NCBI RefSeq assembly: GCF_002899895.1
Contig: NZ_PPEI02000002.1
Location: 682,001 to 746,000, forward strand
Origin: Chryseobacterium oncorhynchi
GTDB lineage: Bacteria > Bacteroidota > Bacteroidia > Flavobacteriales > Weeksellaceae
Direction of reading: 5' to 3'
Length of the DNA stretch: 64,000 nt
Position 1 is the first letter of the stretch, and the number at the start of each line of letters is the position of its first letter. Made by a program: the position numbers and the translations under genes. This document shows positions 49,753-58,063 of the stretch, piece by piece. A model generated the notes under the pieces. It saw only the letters and a program-made list of their open reading frames with translations, had not been told where the DNA came from and ran no database searches.

Positions 49753-50985
49753 ATGCTTATGGAAAACTTTAACGCAGCCAACGAGATTCAGGATCTTCAG
49801 TATTTTGGCGAATTTGGAGGAGTGAATCCTTCTATTTCAGACAGTTCCACGTATACTTTCCTTTCCGCAAAGACGATGTTTGATACCTTTGAGGGAAATG
49901 CAGAAGGATGTTATTTATATTCAAGACATTCATCTCCCATGAATCTTTACCTGGCACAAGCTTTGGCAAAGATGGAAAATACAGAATCTGCCAACGTTAC
50001 AGCATCCGGAATGGGAGCCATCACTTCCGTTTTAATGCAAGTATGCAAAAGTGGAGACCATATCATTTCAAGCAGAACCATTTATGGAGGAACCTATGCC
50101 TTTCTTAAAAACTTTTTACCACAGTTTAATGTAGCAACTTCTTTTGTAGATATCAATAATTTTGATTCCATAGAAAATACTATAACTCCCAATACAAAAG
50201 TAATCTATTGCGAAAGTGTAAGTAATCCGTTGCTTGAAGTTGCAGACCTTAGAAAGCTTTCTGAGATTTGTAAAAAGCATAATTTAAAACTAATTGTAGA
50301 CAATACATTCTCACCTCTTTCCATTTCTCCACAACTATTTGGAGCAGATATCGTTATTCATAGTCTGACAAAGTTCATCAATGGAAGCAGCGATACTGTG
50401 GGTGGTGTGTATTGTGGAACACAGGCATTTATTGATGATACTAAAAATGTAAATTCCGGAGCTTGTATGCTTCTTGGTCCTACCATGGATAGCCTAAGAG
50501 CTTCAAGTATCCTGAAAAACCTGAGAACTCTTCATATCAGAATAAAACAGCACAGTCATAATGCCATGTACCTTGCCGAAAGGTTTGAAAAAGATGGTTT
50601 AAAAGTTTCTTACCCGGGCTTACCATCCCATAAAAATCATGAGTTAATGAAAAGTATGATTGATGAGGAATATGGGTTTGGAGGATTATTGACATTGGAT
50701 GCCGGAACTACGGAAAAAGCCAATGAACTGATGGAAATGATGCAGGAAGCCAACTTGGGTTATCTGGCAGTAAGTCTTGGTTTTTATAAAACCCTATTCT
50801 CGTGCTCAGGAAAATCTACCTCTTCTGAAATTCCGGAGGAAGAACGTGCTTCAATCGGTATTTCTGATGGATTAATCAGATTCTCTATCGGTTTAGATCA
50901 CGATATTAAAAGAACCTATCATAAGATGAAAGAATGTATGCTGAAAGCAGGTGTTCTTAACCATGAAAACATTTCTATATCCTAA
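49753..50985 (+). CDS. Cys/Met metabolism PLP-dependent lyase (methionine gamma-lyase-like)
   Basis: The 410-residue enzyme has the family blocks YSRHSSPMNLYLAQALAKME (residues about 56-75), NVTASGMGAITSVLMQVCKSGDHIISSRTIYGGTYAF, VDNTFSPLSISPQLFGADIVIHSLTKFINGSSDTVGGVYCG with the PLP lysine in SLTKF, and SLGFYKTLFSCSGKSTSSEIPEEERASIGISDGLIRFSIGLD near the end. Methionine gamma-lyase (methanethiol, ammonia, 2-oxobutyrate) is the best call; cystathionine gamma-lyase or synthase are alternatives. A second Met at residue 3 is an alternative start. Divergence from an Lrp regulator suggests amino-acid-responsive control. Confidence 0.85.
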   Translation: MLMENFNAANEIQDLQYFGEFGGVNPSISDSSTYTFLSAKTMFDTFEGNAEGCYLYSRHSSPMNLYLAQALAKMENTESANVTASGMGAITSVLMQVCKSGDHIISSRTIYGGTYAFLKNFLPQFNVATSFVDINNFDSIENTITPNTKVIYCESVSNPLLEVADLRKLSEICKKHNLKLIVDNTFSPLSISPQLFGADIVIHSLTKFINGSSDTVGGVYCGTQAFIDDTKNVNSGACMLLGPTMDSLRASSILKNLRTLHIRIKQHSHNAMYLAERFEKDGLKVSYPGLPSHKNHELMKSMIDEEYGFGGLLTLDAGTTEKANELMEMMQEANLGYLAVSLGFYKTLFSCSGKSTSSEIPEEERASIGISDGLIRFSIGLDHDIKRTYHKMKECMLKAGVLNHENISIS

Positions 50986-50994
50986 ATTTATTGT

Positions 50995-51031
50995 AAAAAG
51001 AAGGCTGCCTTAATGAGACAGCCTTCTTTAT
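50995..51031 (+). terminator. Terminator of the PLP lyase gene
   Basis: AAGAAGGCTG (50998-51007) pairs with CAGCCTTCTT (51019-51028) with T-rich continuation, 12 nt past the stop. Confidence 0.9.
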
Positions 51032-51085
51032 TTTTTATAGGTAAACACCAATATTTTCATAAGTAATACAAACTTAATCAATGTA

Positions 51086-52090
51086 TTATTTTTTATGATA
51101 ATGATGCGGAAACGCTTCTTCAGGCTTCATTTTGAAAACATTTAAAAGAACCCAAGACTTAAGGAAACCATAGCCATAGGAAAGCATCTGAATATAGGTG
51201 GAAATTACTGCCATACCGGCAATACTTATATTTTTAGTCAATAGCAGGGCATGAAATAATACCAAAAAGGTATACAACCCATAAAATGTAAGAATAATTC
51301 CTCTTCCTAAAAAGAAATATTCAAAAAAGCCCATAATGTACCCCAACATAAATAAGGTAGGAAAAGCAAAAGAGATCTTCACATAATTAGGATGTCTCTG
51401 ATTAAGAATCGGTCGGGCACAGCCAAACTGAAAAACTTGCTTGGAGAATTTTCCAAAATCCACCCTACGCTTATGATATACAGCAATATCATCAAAAAAA
51501 GCAGTGGTAAACCCATTTTCCCAAAGAGTCATAGACAAATCAGGATCCTCTCCTATTCTCATCTCAGAAAAGCCACCTACTTTCTCAAAAACAGCTTTTT
51601 TCACTCCCATATTAAAGCTTCTTGGCTGAAATTTCGAAACCGCTTTTTTATTCCCTCTGATTCCTCCTGTCGTAAATACAGATGTCATAGAGTACGAAAT
51701 GGCTTTTTGCATCAGATTAAAGCCTTTATGAGCCTTATCTGCTCCTCCAAATGCATCACATGGAATGGTCAGTATATCATTTTTAATATGCTCTATATAG
51801 TCTTTCTCTACAATTACATCACTATCTACAAATACCAGCCATTCATTGGCTGCTCTTTTCGCCCCATAATTTCTCGTAAGCCCAGGTCCTGAATTATCCT
51901 TTCTGAAATATTTAATATCAAGGCTTTCCTCAAAGTTCTTTATTGTAGGTTTCAAGTCTATCAGAGAACCGTCATCCACAATAATGATTTCAAACTCTTT
52001 ATCGGTCTGCTGGGTCAATGAGGTCAGTAACTCGAAAAGTTCATCCTTTCGGTTGTAAATAGCAACAATAATAGAAATCGTAGGTTTCAA
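51086..52090 (-). CDS. Family 2 glycosyltransferase with C-terminal membrane segments
   Basis: The 334-residue protein has a GT-A fold start (ISIIVAIYNRKDELFELLTSLTQQ), the nucleotide-sugar motif EIIIVDDGS (about 36-44), the DxD motif FVDSDVIVEKDYIEHIKND (about 91-109) and the acceptor region GEDPDLSMTLWENG. Two or three membrane helices (about 245-262, 268-285, 290-310) anchor it. It resembles glycosyltransferases of surface polysaccharide or lipid glycosylation; donor and acceptor are unknown. It has a complete promoter of its own and stands apart from the next genes. Confidence 0.9.
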   Translation of the reverse strand: MKPTISIIVAIYNRKDELFELLTSLTQQTDKEFEIIIVDDGSLIDLKPTIKNFEESLDIKYFRKDNSGPGLTRNYGAKRAANEWLVFVDSDVIVEKDYIEHIKNDILTIPCDAFGGADKAHKGFNLMQKAISYSMTSVFTTGGIRGNKKAVSKFQPRSFNMGVKKAVFEKVGGFSEMRIGEDPDLSMTLWENGFTTAFFDDIAVYHKRRVDFGKFSKQVFQFGCARPILNQRHPNYVKISFAFPTLFMLGYIMGFFEYFFLGRGIILTFYGLYTFLVLFHALLLTKNISIAGMAVISTYIQMLSYGYGFLKSWVLLNVFKMKPEEAFPHHYHKK

Positions 52091-52103
52091 ATTGAAAATT
52101 TTT

Positions 52104-52135
52104 CAAAATTACTTATTCGCAGAAGAAACAGCAAA
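52104..52135 (-). promoter_or_regulatory. Promoter of the glycosyltransferase gene
   Basis: On the minus strand TTTG (52132-52135), 20 nt and TAATTTTG (52104-52111) match the consensus. The -7 box ends 13 nt before the ATG. Confidence 0.68.
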
Positions 52136-52175
52136 CAGTTTAACAGGTTATTCGGAGAAATTAACTTTTATAAGT

Positions 52176-52577
52176 TTATATAAAAACTCCTGATTGAAAA
52201 TAAACACACATTACCAAGGCAATAAAAAATGCAATTACAGAACAGCTAAAAAGAAGAAGCTTAAAAACATTTTTAAAGTAATAAAGCTCCATCAAATTCA
52301 AAACAAAAAACAACACACATGAAATTGCAAAACCAATTAACGAGGTTACAATTAAAGTTTGCACATAATTTTCTGCGGGTACCGGATCTTTAAAAGCAAT
52401 TACAAAGAGAATGACAGACGCAAGAATAAATCTTGCGCTGACTTTCTCTGTAAAATATTTATCTTTTTGTTTACCTTTCTTGCGGGCACGAGCTTCGGAA
52501 TCTTTCACAGGTTGAGTTGCCACTGCAGAAAATGCATCCGCCGTCATTCCCAATACTTCAAAAAAATTCCAGGACAT
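52176..52577 (-). CDS. Small three-helix membrane protein, unknown
   Basis: The 133-residue protein has a soluble head (FFEVLGMTADAFSAVATQPVKDSEARARKKGKQKDKYF) and three membrane helices (about residues 48-64, 72-95 and 103-128). It begins 2 nt after the stop of the upstream rRNA methyltransferase gene and is certainly cotranscribed with it. No family was recognised. Its first residues (MSWNFFEVLGMTADAF) have an amphipathic look but no signal peptide. Confidence 0.65.
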   Translation of the reverse strand: MSWNFFEVLGMTADAFSAVATQPVKDSEARARKKGKQKDKYFTEKVSARFILASVILFVIAFKDPVPAENYVQTLIVTSLIGFAISCVLFFVLNLMELYYFKNVFKLLLFSCSVIAFFIALVMCVYFQSGVFI

Positions 52578-52579
52578 AA

Positions 52580-53746
52580 TTAAGACTTATCTTCTAATTT
52601 ATGCACCTTTTTCGTTCCTTCATACATTTCATACTGTAAGAATCTTGTTTCCAGCTTTCCGTTGAAAAGCTTAATTTTTCTTGAAGGGCGTAAACCTATC
52701 TTCTTCACAGCTTCAAGGTCAGATGAAATTAACCACGCAAGAGTATTTGGATAGTGAGTTTTGAAAGTATCTCCTATTTTTTTGTAGAAATCATCATCAT
52801 TAATGGAAATTCTCTCATCATATGGAGGGTTAAATACCATCAATAGAGGGAAAAGTTCTTTTTTAGATTCAAAGAAGTCTTGTTTTGTGATCTCGATAAC
52901 ATCTTCCATTTCTGCTGCTTCTACATTTATTCTTGCAGCATTCAACATTCTTGAATCAATATCATATCCAACGATCTTTCCATCAAATTGTCTCACTCTA
53001 TTAATTCTGAACTCTTTAATTTTTGAGAACAAATCTGCATCATAGTTTTTCCAGTTCTGGAATCCAAATCTTTTTCTGAAGATCTGAGCCGGAAGATCCA
53101 TTGCAATCATTGCTGCTTCAATCAACAAGGTACCGGAACCACACATCGGATCCAGGAAGTTACCTTTCCCATCCCAACCGGCAAGCTGAAGCATTCCACT
53201 TGCAAGAACTTCATTAATTGGCGCTTCGCCCTGTTCTCTTCTGTAGCCTCTTTTAAACAATGCATCCCCTGAAGAATCCATAGAAATCATCACCAACTCC
53301 CTGTCAATGTGAAGATGGAATTTAATATCCGGATTTTTGGTTTCTACATTGGGACGTCTTCTATGCTTTTCCTGAAAATAATCTACAATCGCATCTTTCA
53401 TTTTCAAGGTTACAAACTGAGAATGTTTAAACGTTTCAGAGTTTACAGTTGCATCAATAGAGAAAGACTGATCTACATCCATAAATTCATCCCATTCAAA
53501 TTTGAACAATCTGTCATAGAACTGATGTTGATTAAAAGCCTTAAACTGATGAATCGGCACCAAAATCTTCAATGCTGTTCTTGCCGAATAATTGATCTTA
53601 TAAAGAAAGCCCAAATCTCCTTCACAGTTTACTGCTCTATTTTTGATTTCAACATTTCTACCACCCAATTTTTTGATTTCTTCCGCCAGAATCTGCTCCA
53701 GTCCGAAGAATGTTTTTATCTGTATTTGTAGATTTTCTATATCCAT
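52580..53746 (-). CDS. THUMP-domain class I rRNA methyltransferase (RlmL-N/YpsC-like)
   Basis: Residues about 5-155 hold a THUMP RNA-binding region (IQIKTFFGLEQILAEEIKKLGG at the start; HLHIDRELVMISMDSSGDALFKRGYR at its end). The catalytic part has GEAPINEVLASGMLQLAGWDGKGNFLDPMCGSGTLLIEAAMIA (SAM loop GSGT) and the N6-adenine or guanine-N2 type motif LMVFNPPYDERI. At 388 residues it corresponds to the N-terminal half of E. coli RlmL, like Gram-positive YpsC, so 23S rRNA guanine-N2 methylation is likely. It heads a two-gene unit with the small membrane protein. Confidence 0.9.
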   Translation of the reverse strand: MDIENLQIQIKTFFGLEQILAEEIKKLGGRNVEIKNRAVNCEGDLGFLYKINYSARTALKILVPIHQFKAFNQHQFYDRLFKFEWDEFMDVDQSFSIDATVNSETFKHSQFVTLKMKDAIVDYFQEKHRRRPNVETKNPDIKFHLHIDRELVMISMDSSGDALFKRGYRREQGEAPINEVLASGMLQLAGWDGKGNFLDPMCGSGTLLIEAAMIAMDLPAQIFRKRFGFQNWKNYDADLFSKIKEFRINRVRQFDGKIVGYDIDSRMLNAARINVEAAEMEDVIEITKQDFFESKKELFPLLMVFNPPYDERISINDDDFYKKIGDTFKTHYPNTLAWLISSDLEAVKKIGLRPSRKIKLFNGKLETRFLQYEMYEGTKKVHKLEDKS

Positions 53747-53846
53747 AAGTAATTAATTAAAAGATTTAAAGGATTAATAATTAAAAGATTAGCTATCCAA
53801 CTTATTGACCAATTGAATTTTTCAATCTATTAATGTTGTAAAATAC

Positions 53847-53880
53847 TTTGCTTTTAAGACCACAAATTTAGTTATTTTTG
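53847..53880 (+). promoter_or_regulatory. Promoter giving a leaderless SAM methyltransferase mRNA
   Basis: TTTG (53847-53850), 22 nt and TATTTTTG (53873-53880) match the consensus. The -7 box ends 4 nt before the ATG at 53885, so transcription should start at or very near the start codon. Confidence 0.65.
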
Positions 53881-53884
53881 CATT

Positions 53885-54610
53885 ATGGAATGGTTTGAAT
53901 CTTGGTTTGATACCCCTTATTATCATTTGCTTTATAGCAACAGAGACTATACTGAAGCCGAAAACTTCATTACAAAACTTACTGCGGACCTACAGCTGCC
54001 GCCTCAATCCAAGATCATAGATCTTGCCTGTGGTAAAGGAAGACACTCTGTTTTCCTCAACAAATTGGGCTATGATGTTTTGGGATTAGATCTTTCAAGA
54101 CAAAGCATTGAGTCTGATAAACAATATGAAAATCAAACTTTAATCTTTGAAGTTCATGATATGCGAAATCCAATTGATGCGGACCCTATGGACGCTGTTT
54201 TCAATTTATTTACAAGTTTCGGATATTTTGACAATGAAAATGACGATAAAAAAGTTTTCCAGTCGGTTTACAACGCATTGAAACCGGGAGGGTATTTTGT
54301 TTTGGATTATTTGAATGAAGAATATGTAAGAAATACCATGGTTCCTGAAACTTTAGTTACCCGTGGTGATATAGATTTTAAAATTCTTAAAAAAATTGAA
54401 GGGAGGCATGTTATTAAAGACATTCGTTTTGAAACAGATGGTAAGCCTTTTCACTTTTTTGAAAAAGTAAAACTTCATACATTAGAAGCCATACAAACCT
54501 ATGCTTCAGAATGTGGATTTGAAAGAATAAAAATCTGGGGAGATTATCAGCTTAATGAATTTAATAAAGAAAGTTCCCCACGTTGCATCAATTTATTTAA
54601 GAAAAAATAA
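53885..54610 (+). CDS. Class I SAM-dependent methyltransferase
   Basis: The 241-residue protein begins MEWFESWFDTPYYHLLYSNRDYTEAENFI and has SAM motif I SKIIDLACGKGRHSVFLNKLG (about 41-61), the acidic motif VLGLDLSRQSIE and AVFNLFTSFGYFDNENDDKKVFQSVYNALKPGGYFVLDYLNE, typical of the Methyltransf_25/11 group. The substrate is unknown. Its stop overlaps the ATG of the ZIP transporter gene (TAATG), so the two are translationally coupled. Confidence 0.88.
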   Translation: MEWFESWFDTPYYHLLYSNRDYTEAENFITKLTADLQLPPQSKIIDLACGKGRHSVFLNKLGYDVLGLDLSRQSIESDKQYENQTLIFEVHDMRNPIDADPMDAVFNLFTSFGYFDNENDDKKVFQSVYNALKPGGYFVLDYLNEEYVRNTMVPETLVTRGDIDFKILKKIEGRHVIKDIRFETDGKPFHFFEKVKLHTLEAIQTYASECGFERIKIWGDYQLNEFNKESSPRCINLFKKK

Positions 54611-55341
54611 TGATAACAGTACTTTTACTGATTTTAAGTGTAATTACAGGAGTATTTCTGGGAAAACATTTTGGTAAAAAAGAAAAGCTGGCCAAAAATC
54701 TATTGATATTAAGTGCCGGATTCCTTATTACCATTTGTTTAAATGAGGTTTTCCCTCAGGTATACACTTCCACAGAAAGCAGTAATCTTGGGATATTTGT
54801 CATTGCAGGAGTTCTTTTGCAAATGATTCTGGAAGCTCTTACCAAAGGTTTTGAGCATGGTCATTTTCATCATCATGGTGAACATAACATTCTTCCTATG
54901 GCCTTAATGGTAGGCCTTTTTATTCATGCATTTATTGAAGGAATTCCTCTTGCCAATGAAGAGCATGAATTATCTCCCTATCTTCTGGGAATTGTATTCC
55001 ATAATCTTCCTATTTCATTTATACTGGGAGCATTTTTATTTAATAGAAAAGGAGAATCAAAAAGTTCATCATCTTACCCGTCTCTCTTAATTGTTGCCCT
55101 TTTTGCATTGGCTTCACCTATGGGGATGTTATTGGGGAATTATTTCAACCCGGATCTTCAGCCTTATTTTCTGGCTATCGTAGGTGGGATTTTCCTTCAC
55201 ATATCATCCGTGATTATTTTTGAGAGCAATAAAAACCATAATATTGACTGGCTTAAAATAGGGCTTGTGGTTTTAGGAGTTTCCCTTGCATTGCTTATGC
55301 ATATTTTCCATCATCACCCTAGTCCTGTTCATCATCATTAA
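54610..55341 (+). CDS. ZIP-family metal transporter
   Basis: The 243-residue protein has about eight hydrophobic segments. The ZIP metal-site helices are HAFIEGIPLANE (HxxxEG, residues about 102-113) and FHNLPISFILGAFL (HNxP, where the usual Glu after Pro is Ile). A histidine-rich loop (FEHGHFHHHGEHN, about 82-94) and a histidine-rich tail (HIFHHHPSPVHHH) would bind Zn2+ or another divalent ion. It imports Zn2+, Fe2+ or Mn2+ by family. It is coupled to the upstream methyltransferase gene by TAATG and ends in a strong terminator. Confidence 0.88.
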   Translation: MITVLLLILSVITGVFLGKHFGKKEKLAKNLLILSAGFLITICLNEVFPQVYTSTESSNLGIFVIAGVLLQMILEALTKGFEHGHFHHHGEHNILPMALMVGLFIHAFIEGIPLANEEHELSPYLLGIVFHNLPISFILGAFLFNRKGESKSSSSYPSLLIVALFALASPMGMLLGNYFNPDLQPYFLAIVGGIFLHISSVIIFESNKNHNIDWLKIGLVVLGVSLALLMHIFHHHPSPVHHH

Positions 55342-55356
55342 ACTTATTTTTACCCA

Positions 55357-55397
55357 TAAAAAAGCTCCGAATTTTTCAATTCGGAGCTTTTTATTTT
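55357..55397. terminator. Bidirectional terminator between ZIP and OmpP1 genes
   Basis: AAAAAGCTCCGAATT (55359-55373) and AATTCGGAGCTTTTT (55378-55392) are perfect 15-nt arms. A-runs and T-runs flank it, so it can serve both the plus-strand ZIP gene and the minus-strand porin gene. Confidence 0.92.
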
Positions 55398-55422
55398 TAA
55401 TATTCTTCAAGTGAGGTTGAAA

Positions 55423-56826
55423 TTAGAATTTCCAACCAACAGTAAGGAAGAAATTATTTTTGCTATTTTTAACACTACTTACTGCGTAAGTAACATTTTC
55501 ATAGATAGAATTTGAATTGGTTGAATAATAAGCACTATCGTAATCTTTTCCAATAACACCTCTCATAGATGGACTGTTATATTTGGAAGTTATATTCTGA
55601 TATGACGCATCAATATAGAACGATTTGAAATCATATCCGATACCGAAAGAAACTAAATTTCTGTCACTTAGCATAAGATCATTATAAGACTGATCTTCTA
55701 TGTTACCCGCATTATCAAATCTTTTAATGGTAAGCACATCAACAGGATTGGATAAATAAGAATAACCTCCTCTCAGTCTTAATTGCTGTACTCTATATTC
55801 CGCCCCTATTCTAACTTCTGACATGTTTTTGTAGTTATCTTTAAAGAAAGAATTCAAATCTCTTTCTATGATACTATATACTTTATAATCAGGTTTTGTA
55901 AGACCCAATGTATAATCTACATTCAATGAGAAGTTTTTACTCGCTACAAATGCCGCACTCAGTGTTGCCTTAAGCGGAGATGTAAATTTTCTATTTTCGG
56001 TTCCAACACCATTTCCATAATTAGGATTATCATAGAAGCTAAAATCACGATCTATGCTCCAGAATGTAGGTGTTTCAAGGGAAGCTCCTAATCTGAAATT
56101 AGGACTTAGTTTTCCAATAACCCCTACCGAAGCAGAAAACCCGGAAGCTCTCTCCCAATAAGGACTATCCTGCTTATTAAAAACGTCAATATTATTATTT
56201 TTAGCCATTTGGAATGCCAGCTGATCATACTGATCTACTGAGGCATTGAAAAAATTCAACCCTGCTCCAATGTATAAACTATGATTATAATTGGCTCCAA
56301 CACCGAAACTCATCTTTGATAAATTTCCAGCTCTTGAATATTGATGTCCAGCTAATACAGCTCTTCCATCCGGTAAGTCCGTTTTAATATTCGCATTTCC
56401 TGGAGATTCTACTACATTATCAAGAGATTGGTTGGAAAAATTAACCCCTATATTAATAAACTTCCATGCAGACTTAGTCATTAACGGAAAAGCAATTATT
56501 CCACCTACATTTCCCAAATCCCCTCTCGTTTTACTATAGTCTATTGTAGAGCCTGCTAAAGAAGTACTGTTTTTATTACCTGTAATAGATAAAGTTGCAG
56601 AAACCTCTCCTGAAATAGCAACTCCCAAACCTGCTGGGTTAGTAAGCAGTGAACTCGCATCACCTCCTAGTGCTCCATTAGCTCCTGCCATCGCATTAAA
56701 CTTGGCAGACCCCACCATAGGATTGCTTGAATAAACATCTACAGTATTCCTTATTAATGAAACATCTTGAGCCTGCGCAAAAAATGCTGCAGAAATACTC
56801 ATTAATACTAAAGATTTTTTTAACAT
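55423..56826 (-). CDS. OmpP1/FadL-family outer-membrane transport protein
   Basis: The 467-residue protein has a signal peptide (1-19, LVLMSISAAFFAQAQ) and the family N-terminal pattern GSAKFNAMAGANGALGGDASSLLTNPAGLGVAISGEVSATLSITGN, where NPAG is the FadL/OmpP1 hallmark. The rest is alternating beta-strand sequence (IGAGLNFFNASVDQYDQLAFQM, SLNVDYTLGLTKPDYKVY, RLRGGYSYLSNPVD) ending in F, as outer-membrane barrels do (FFLTVGWKF). Hydrophobic-compound uptake is the family role; aromatic, lipid or other substrate cannot be told. It follows the glycine-rich lipoprotein gene by 33 nt, so both are probably cotranscribed. Confidence 0.88.
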   Translation of the reverse strand: MLKKSLVLMSISAAFFAQAQDVSLIRNTVDVYSSNPMVGSAKFNAMAGANGALGGDASSLLTNPAGLGVAISGEVSATLSITGNKNSTSLAGSTIDYSKTRGDLGNVGGIIAFPLMTKSAWKFINIGVNFSNQSLDNVVESPGNANIKTDLPDGRAVLAGHQYSRAGNLSKMSFGVGANYNHSLYIGAGLNFFNASVDQYDQLAFQMAKNNNIDVFNKQDSPYWERASGFSASVGVIGKLSPNFRLGASLETPTFWSIDRDFSFYDNPNYGNGVGTENRKFTSPLKATLSAAFVASKNFSLNVDYTLGLTKPDYKVYSIIERDLNSFFKDNYKNMSEVRIGAEYRVQQLRLRGGYSYLSNPVDVLTIKRFDNAGNIEDQSYNDLMLSDRNLVSFGIGYDFKSFYIDASYQNITSKYNSPSMRGVIGKDYDSAYYSTNSNSIYENVTYAVSSVKNSKNNFFLTVGWKF

Positions 56827-56859
56827 TATTTTTTTAATAGTTTTTTATGAAGTTGAATA

Positions 56860-57921
56860 TTATCTGAAGCCACCGGATCTAAATCCACCGCCTCCACCGG
56901 ATGAACCACCTCTAAAGCTTCCACCGCCAGATGAACCACCGGATCTGAAACCACCACTGGAATTATTAAATCCGCCATTGTTTCTAAAACCTCCGGAATC
57001 ACCCGACCTGAAACCACCATTGTTGTATCTTTGCTGTTGTTGAGGAGCCGAATTACGGAATCCTCCTGAATCTGAATTTCTGAAACCTCCATTTGAATTT
57101 CCGTTTCTAAATCCACCAGAATTTCCATTTCTGAATCCACCAGAGCTTTCGTTTCTAAATCCACCGGAATTCTGATTTCTGAAACCACCACTAGAGCTAT
57201 TTCTAAATCCGTTGTTATTTCTAGCAGTATTTGTTCTGTAGACAGCATTACTCATACTTGAACCACTTCCACTATTACCACTTCTCATATAAATTCTATT
57301 ATAACCTCCTCCGTAACCCCATGAGTTACCATAATATCCGCCCCAGAATGGATCATAGTAACCACCCCAGTAAGGAGAATATCCGTAGCCCCAGTATGGA
57401 CTTCCCCATCCGATAGAGCCGCCCCAGCCCCAACCGAATGATCCGCCCCAACCCCAGGACATGCTTCCACCCCAGCCCCAGCCGCGGTTAAAGCCCCAAT
57501 ATGGGCTATAGCCTCCGTACCAGCCCCAAGGAGATCCCCAACCCCATGAATTATCATAGTAATTAGTTTGGGAACCTGCATACATTCCCCAATCAGAGTC
57601 TGTAGCATTGGATGTCCAATTGGCATTGGTACCACTCCATTCGTTATATTTATTCTGTTGTTCTCTTGAATTCGCCTGTGCATTTTGAATCACGTTGGAA
57701 TCCTGATAGTAGTCATAATATTCGCCTACTCTATTTTCGCTACCATTAATGATAACTCCTTCTGGCAGCGTATCCTTATTAGGGTCATAATATACCCCAT
57801 CTGTCTCGCTATACCCTCCCATCTGAGCACCACAAGACATAAGCAATAATCCACCTGATATTGCCAAGATCCCTTTGGATTTTAGCAGACCAAGCAAATT
57901 TTTATGTATATTTCTTTTCAT
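56860..57921 (-). CDS. Glycine/asparagine-rich repetitive lipoprotein
   Basis: The 353-residue protein has a lipoprotein signal ending at Cys30 (GGLLLMSC), a short acidic head, then a Trp/Tyr/Gly-rich stretch (about 125-215, many WGWGG, YWGGYY words) and an Asn/Ser/Gly-rich tail of about 130 residues with GGFRN as the recurring word at a spacing of about 8-10 residues. The tail ends in GGGGFRSGGFR. Such low-complexity surface lipoproteins exist in Bacteroidota without known function; a flexible or aggregating surface coat is inference. It is upstream of and probably cotranscribed with the OmpP1 gene. Reading frames in the other two phases here are artefacts of the repeat. Confidence 0.8.
   Translation of the reverse strand: MKRNIHKNLLGLLKSKGILAISGGLLLMSCGAQMGGYSETDGVYYDPNKDTLPEGVIINGSENRVGEYYDYYQDSNVIQNAQANSREQQNKYNEWSGTNANWTSNATDSDWGMYAGSQTNYYDNSWGWGSPWGWYGGYSPYWGFNRGWGWGGSMSWGWGGSFGWGWGGSIGWGSPYWGYGYSPYWGGYYDPFWGGYYGNSWGYGGGYNRIYMRSGNSGSGSSMSNAVYRTNTARNNNGFRNSSSGGFRNQNSGGFRNESSGGFRNGNSGGFRNGNSNGGFRNSDSGGFRNSAPQQQQRYNNGGFRSGDSGGFRNNGGFNNSSGGFRSGGSSGGGSFRGGSSGGGGGFRSGGFR
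57030..57210 (-). repeat. GGFRN-type short tandem repeat
   Basis: The DNA repeats a unit near 24 nt that encodes GGFRN followed by two or three Ser/Asn/Glu residues, about eight times. Copies vary mainly at synonymous sites. Confidence 0.7.
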
Positions 57922-58063
57922 GATAACGTAAAAATTTTTAATTTAAATTATATTTGCAATCAGTACCAAAAATGTACCAATACTGATTAAAAAATCTATC
58001 AAAAATAGATTTTTATTTTTAGATAACAATAATGTACAAAAGTTAAAAAAATTTTAAAAGATA

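Noticed and set aside
51392-51892. 166-residue plus-strand frame inside the glycosyltransferase gene
   Set aside because: Antisense to a gene with intact DDGS and DSD motifs and its own promoter.
56826-57248. 140-residue minus-strand reading frame overlapping the glycine-rich lipoprotein gene
   Set aside because: It lies in another phase of the same strand across a short tandem repeat. Its Glu/Val/Ile-rich repeats are the frame-shifted image of GGFRN, and the lipoprotein frame has a proper signal peptide.
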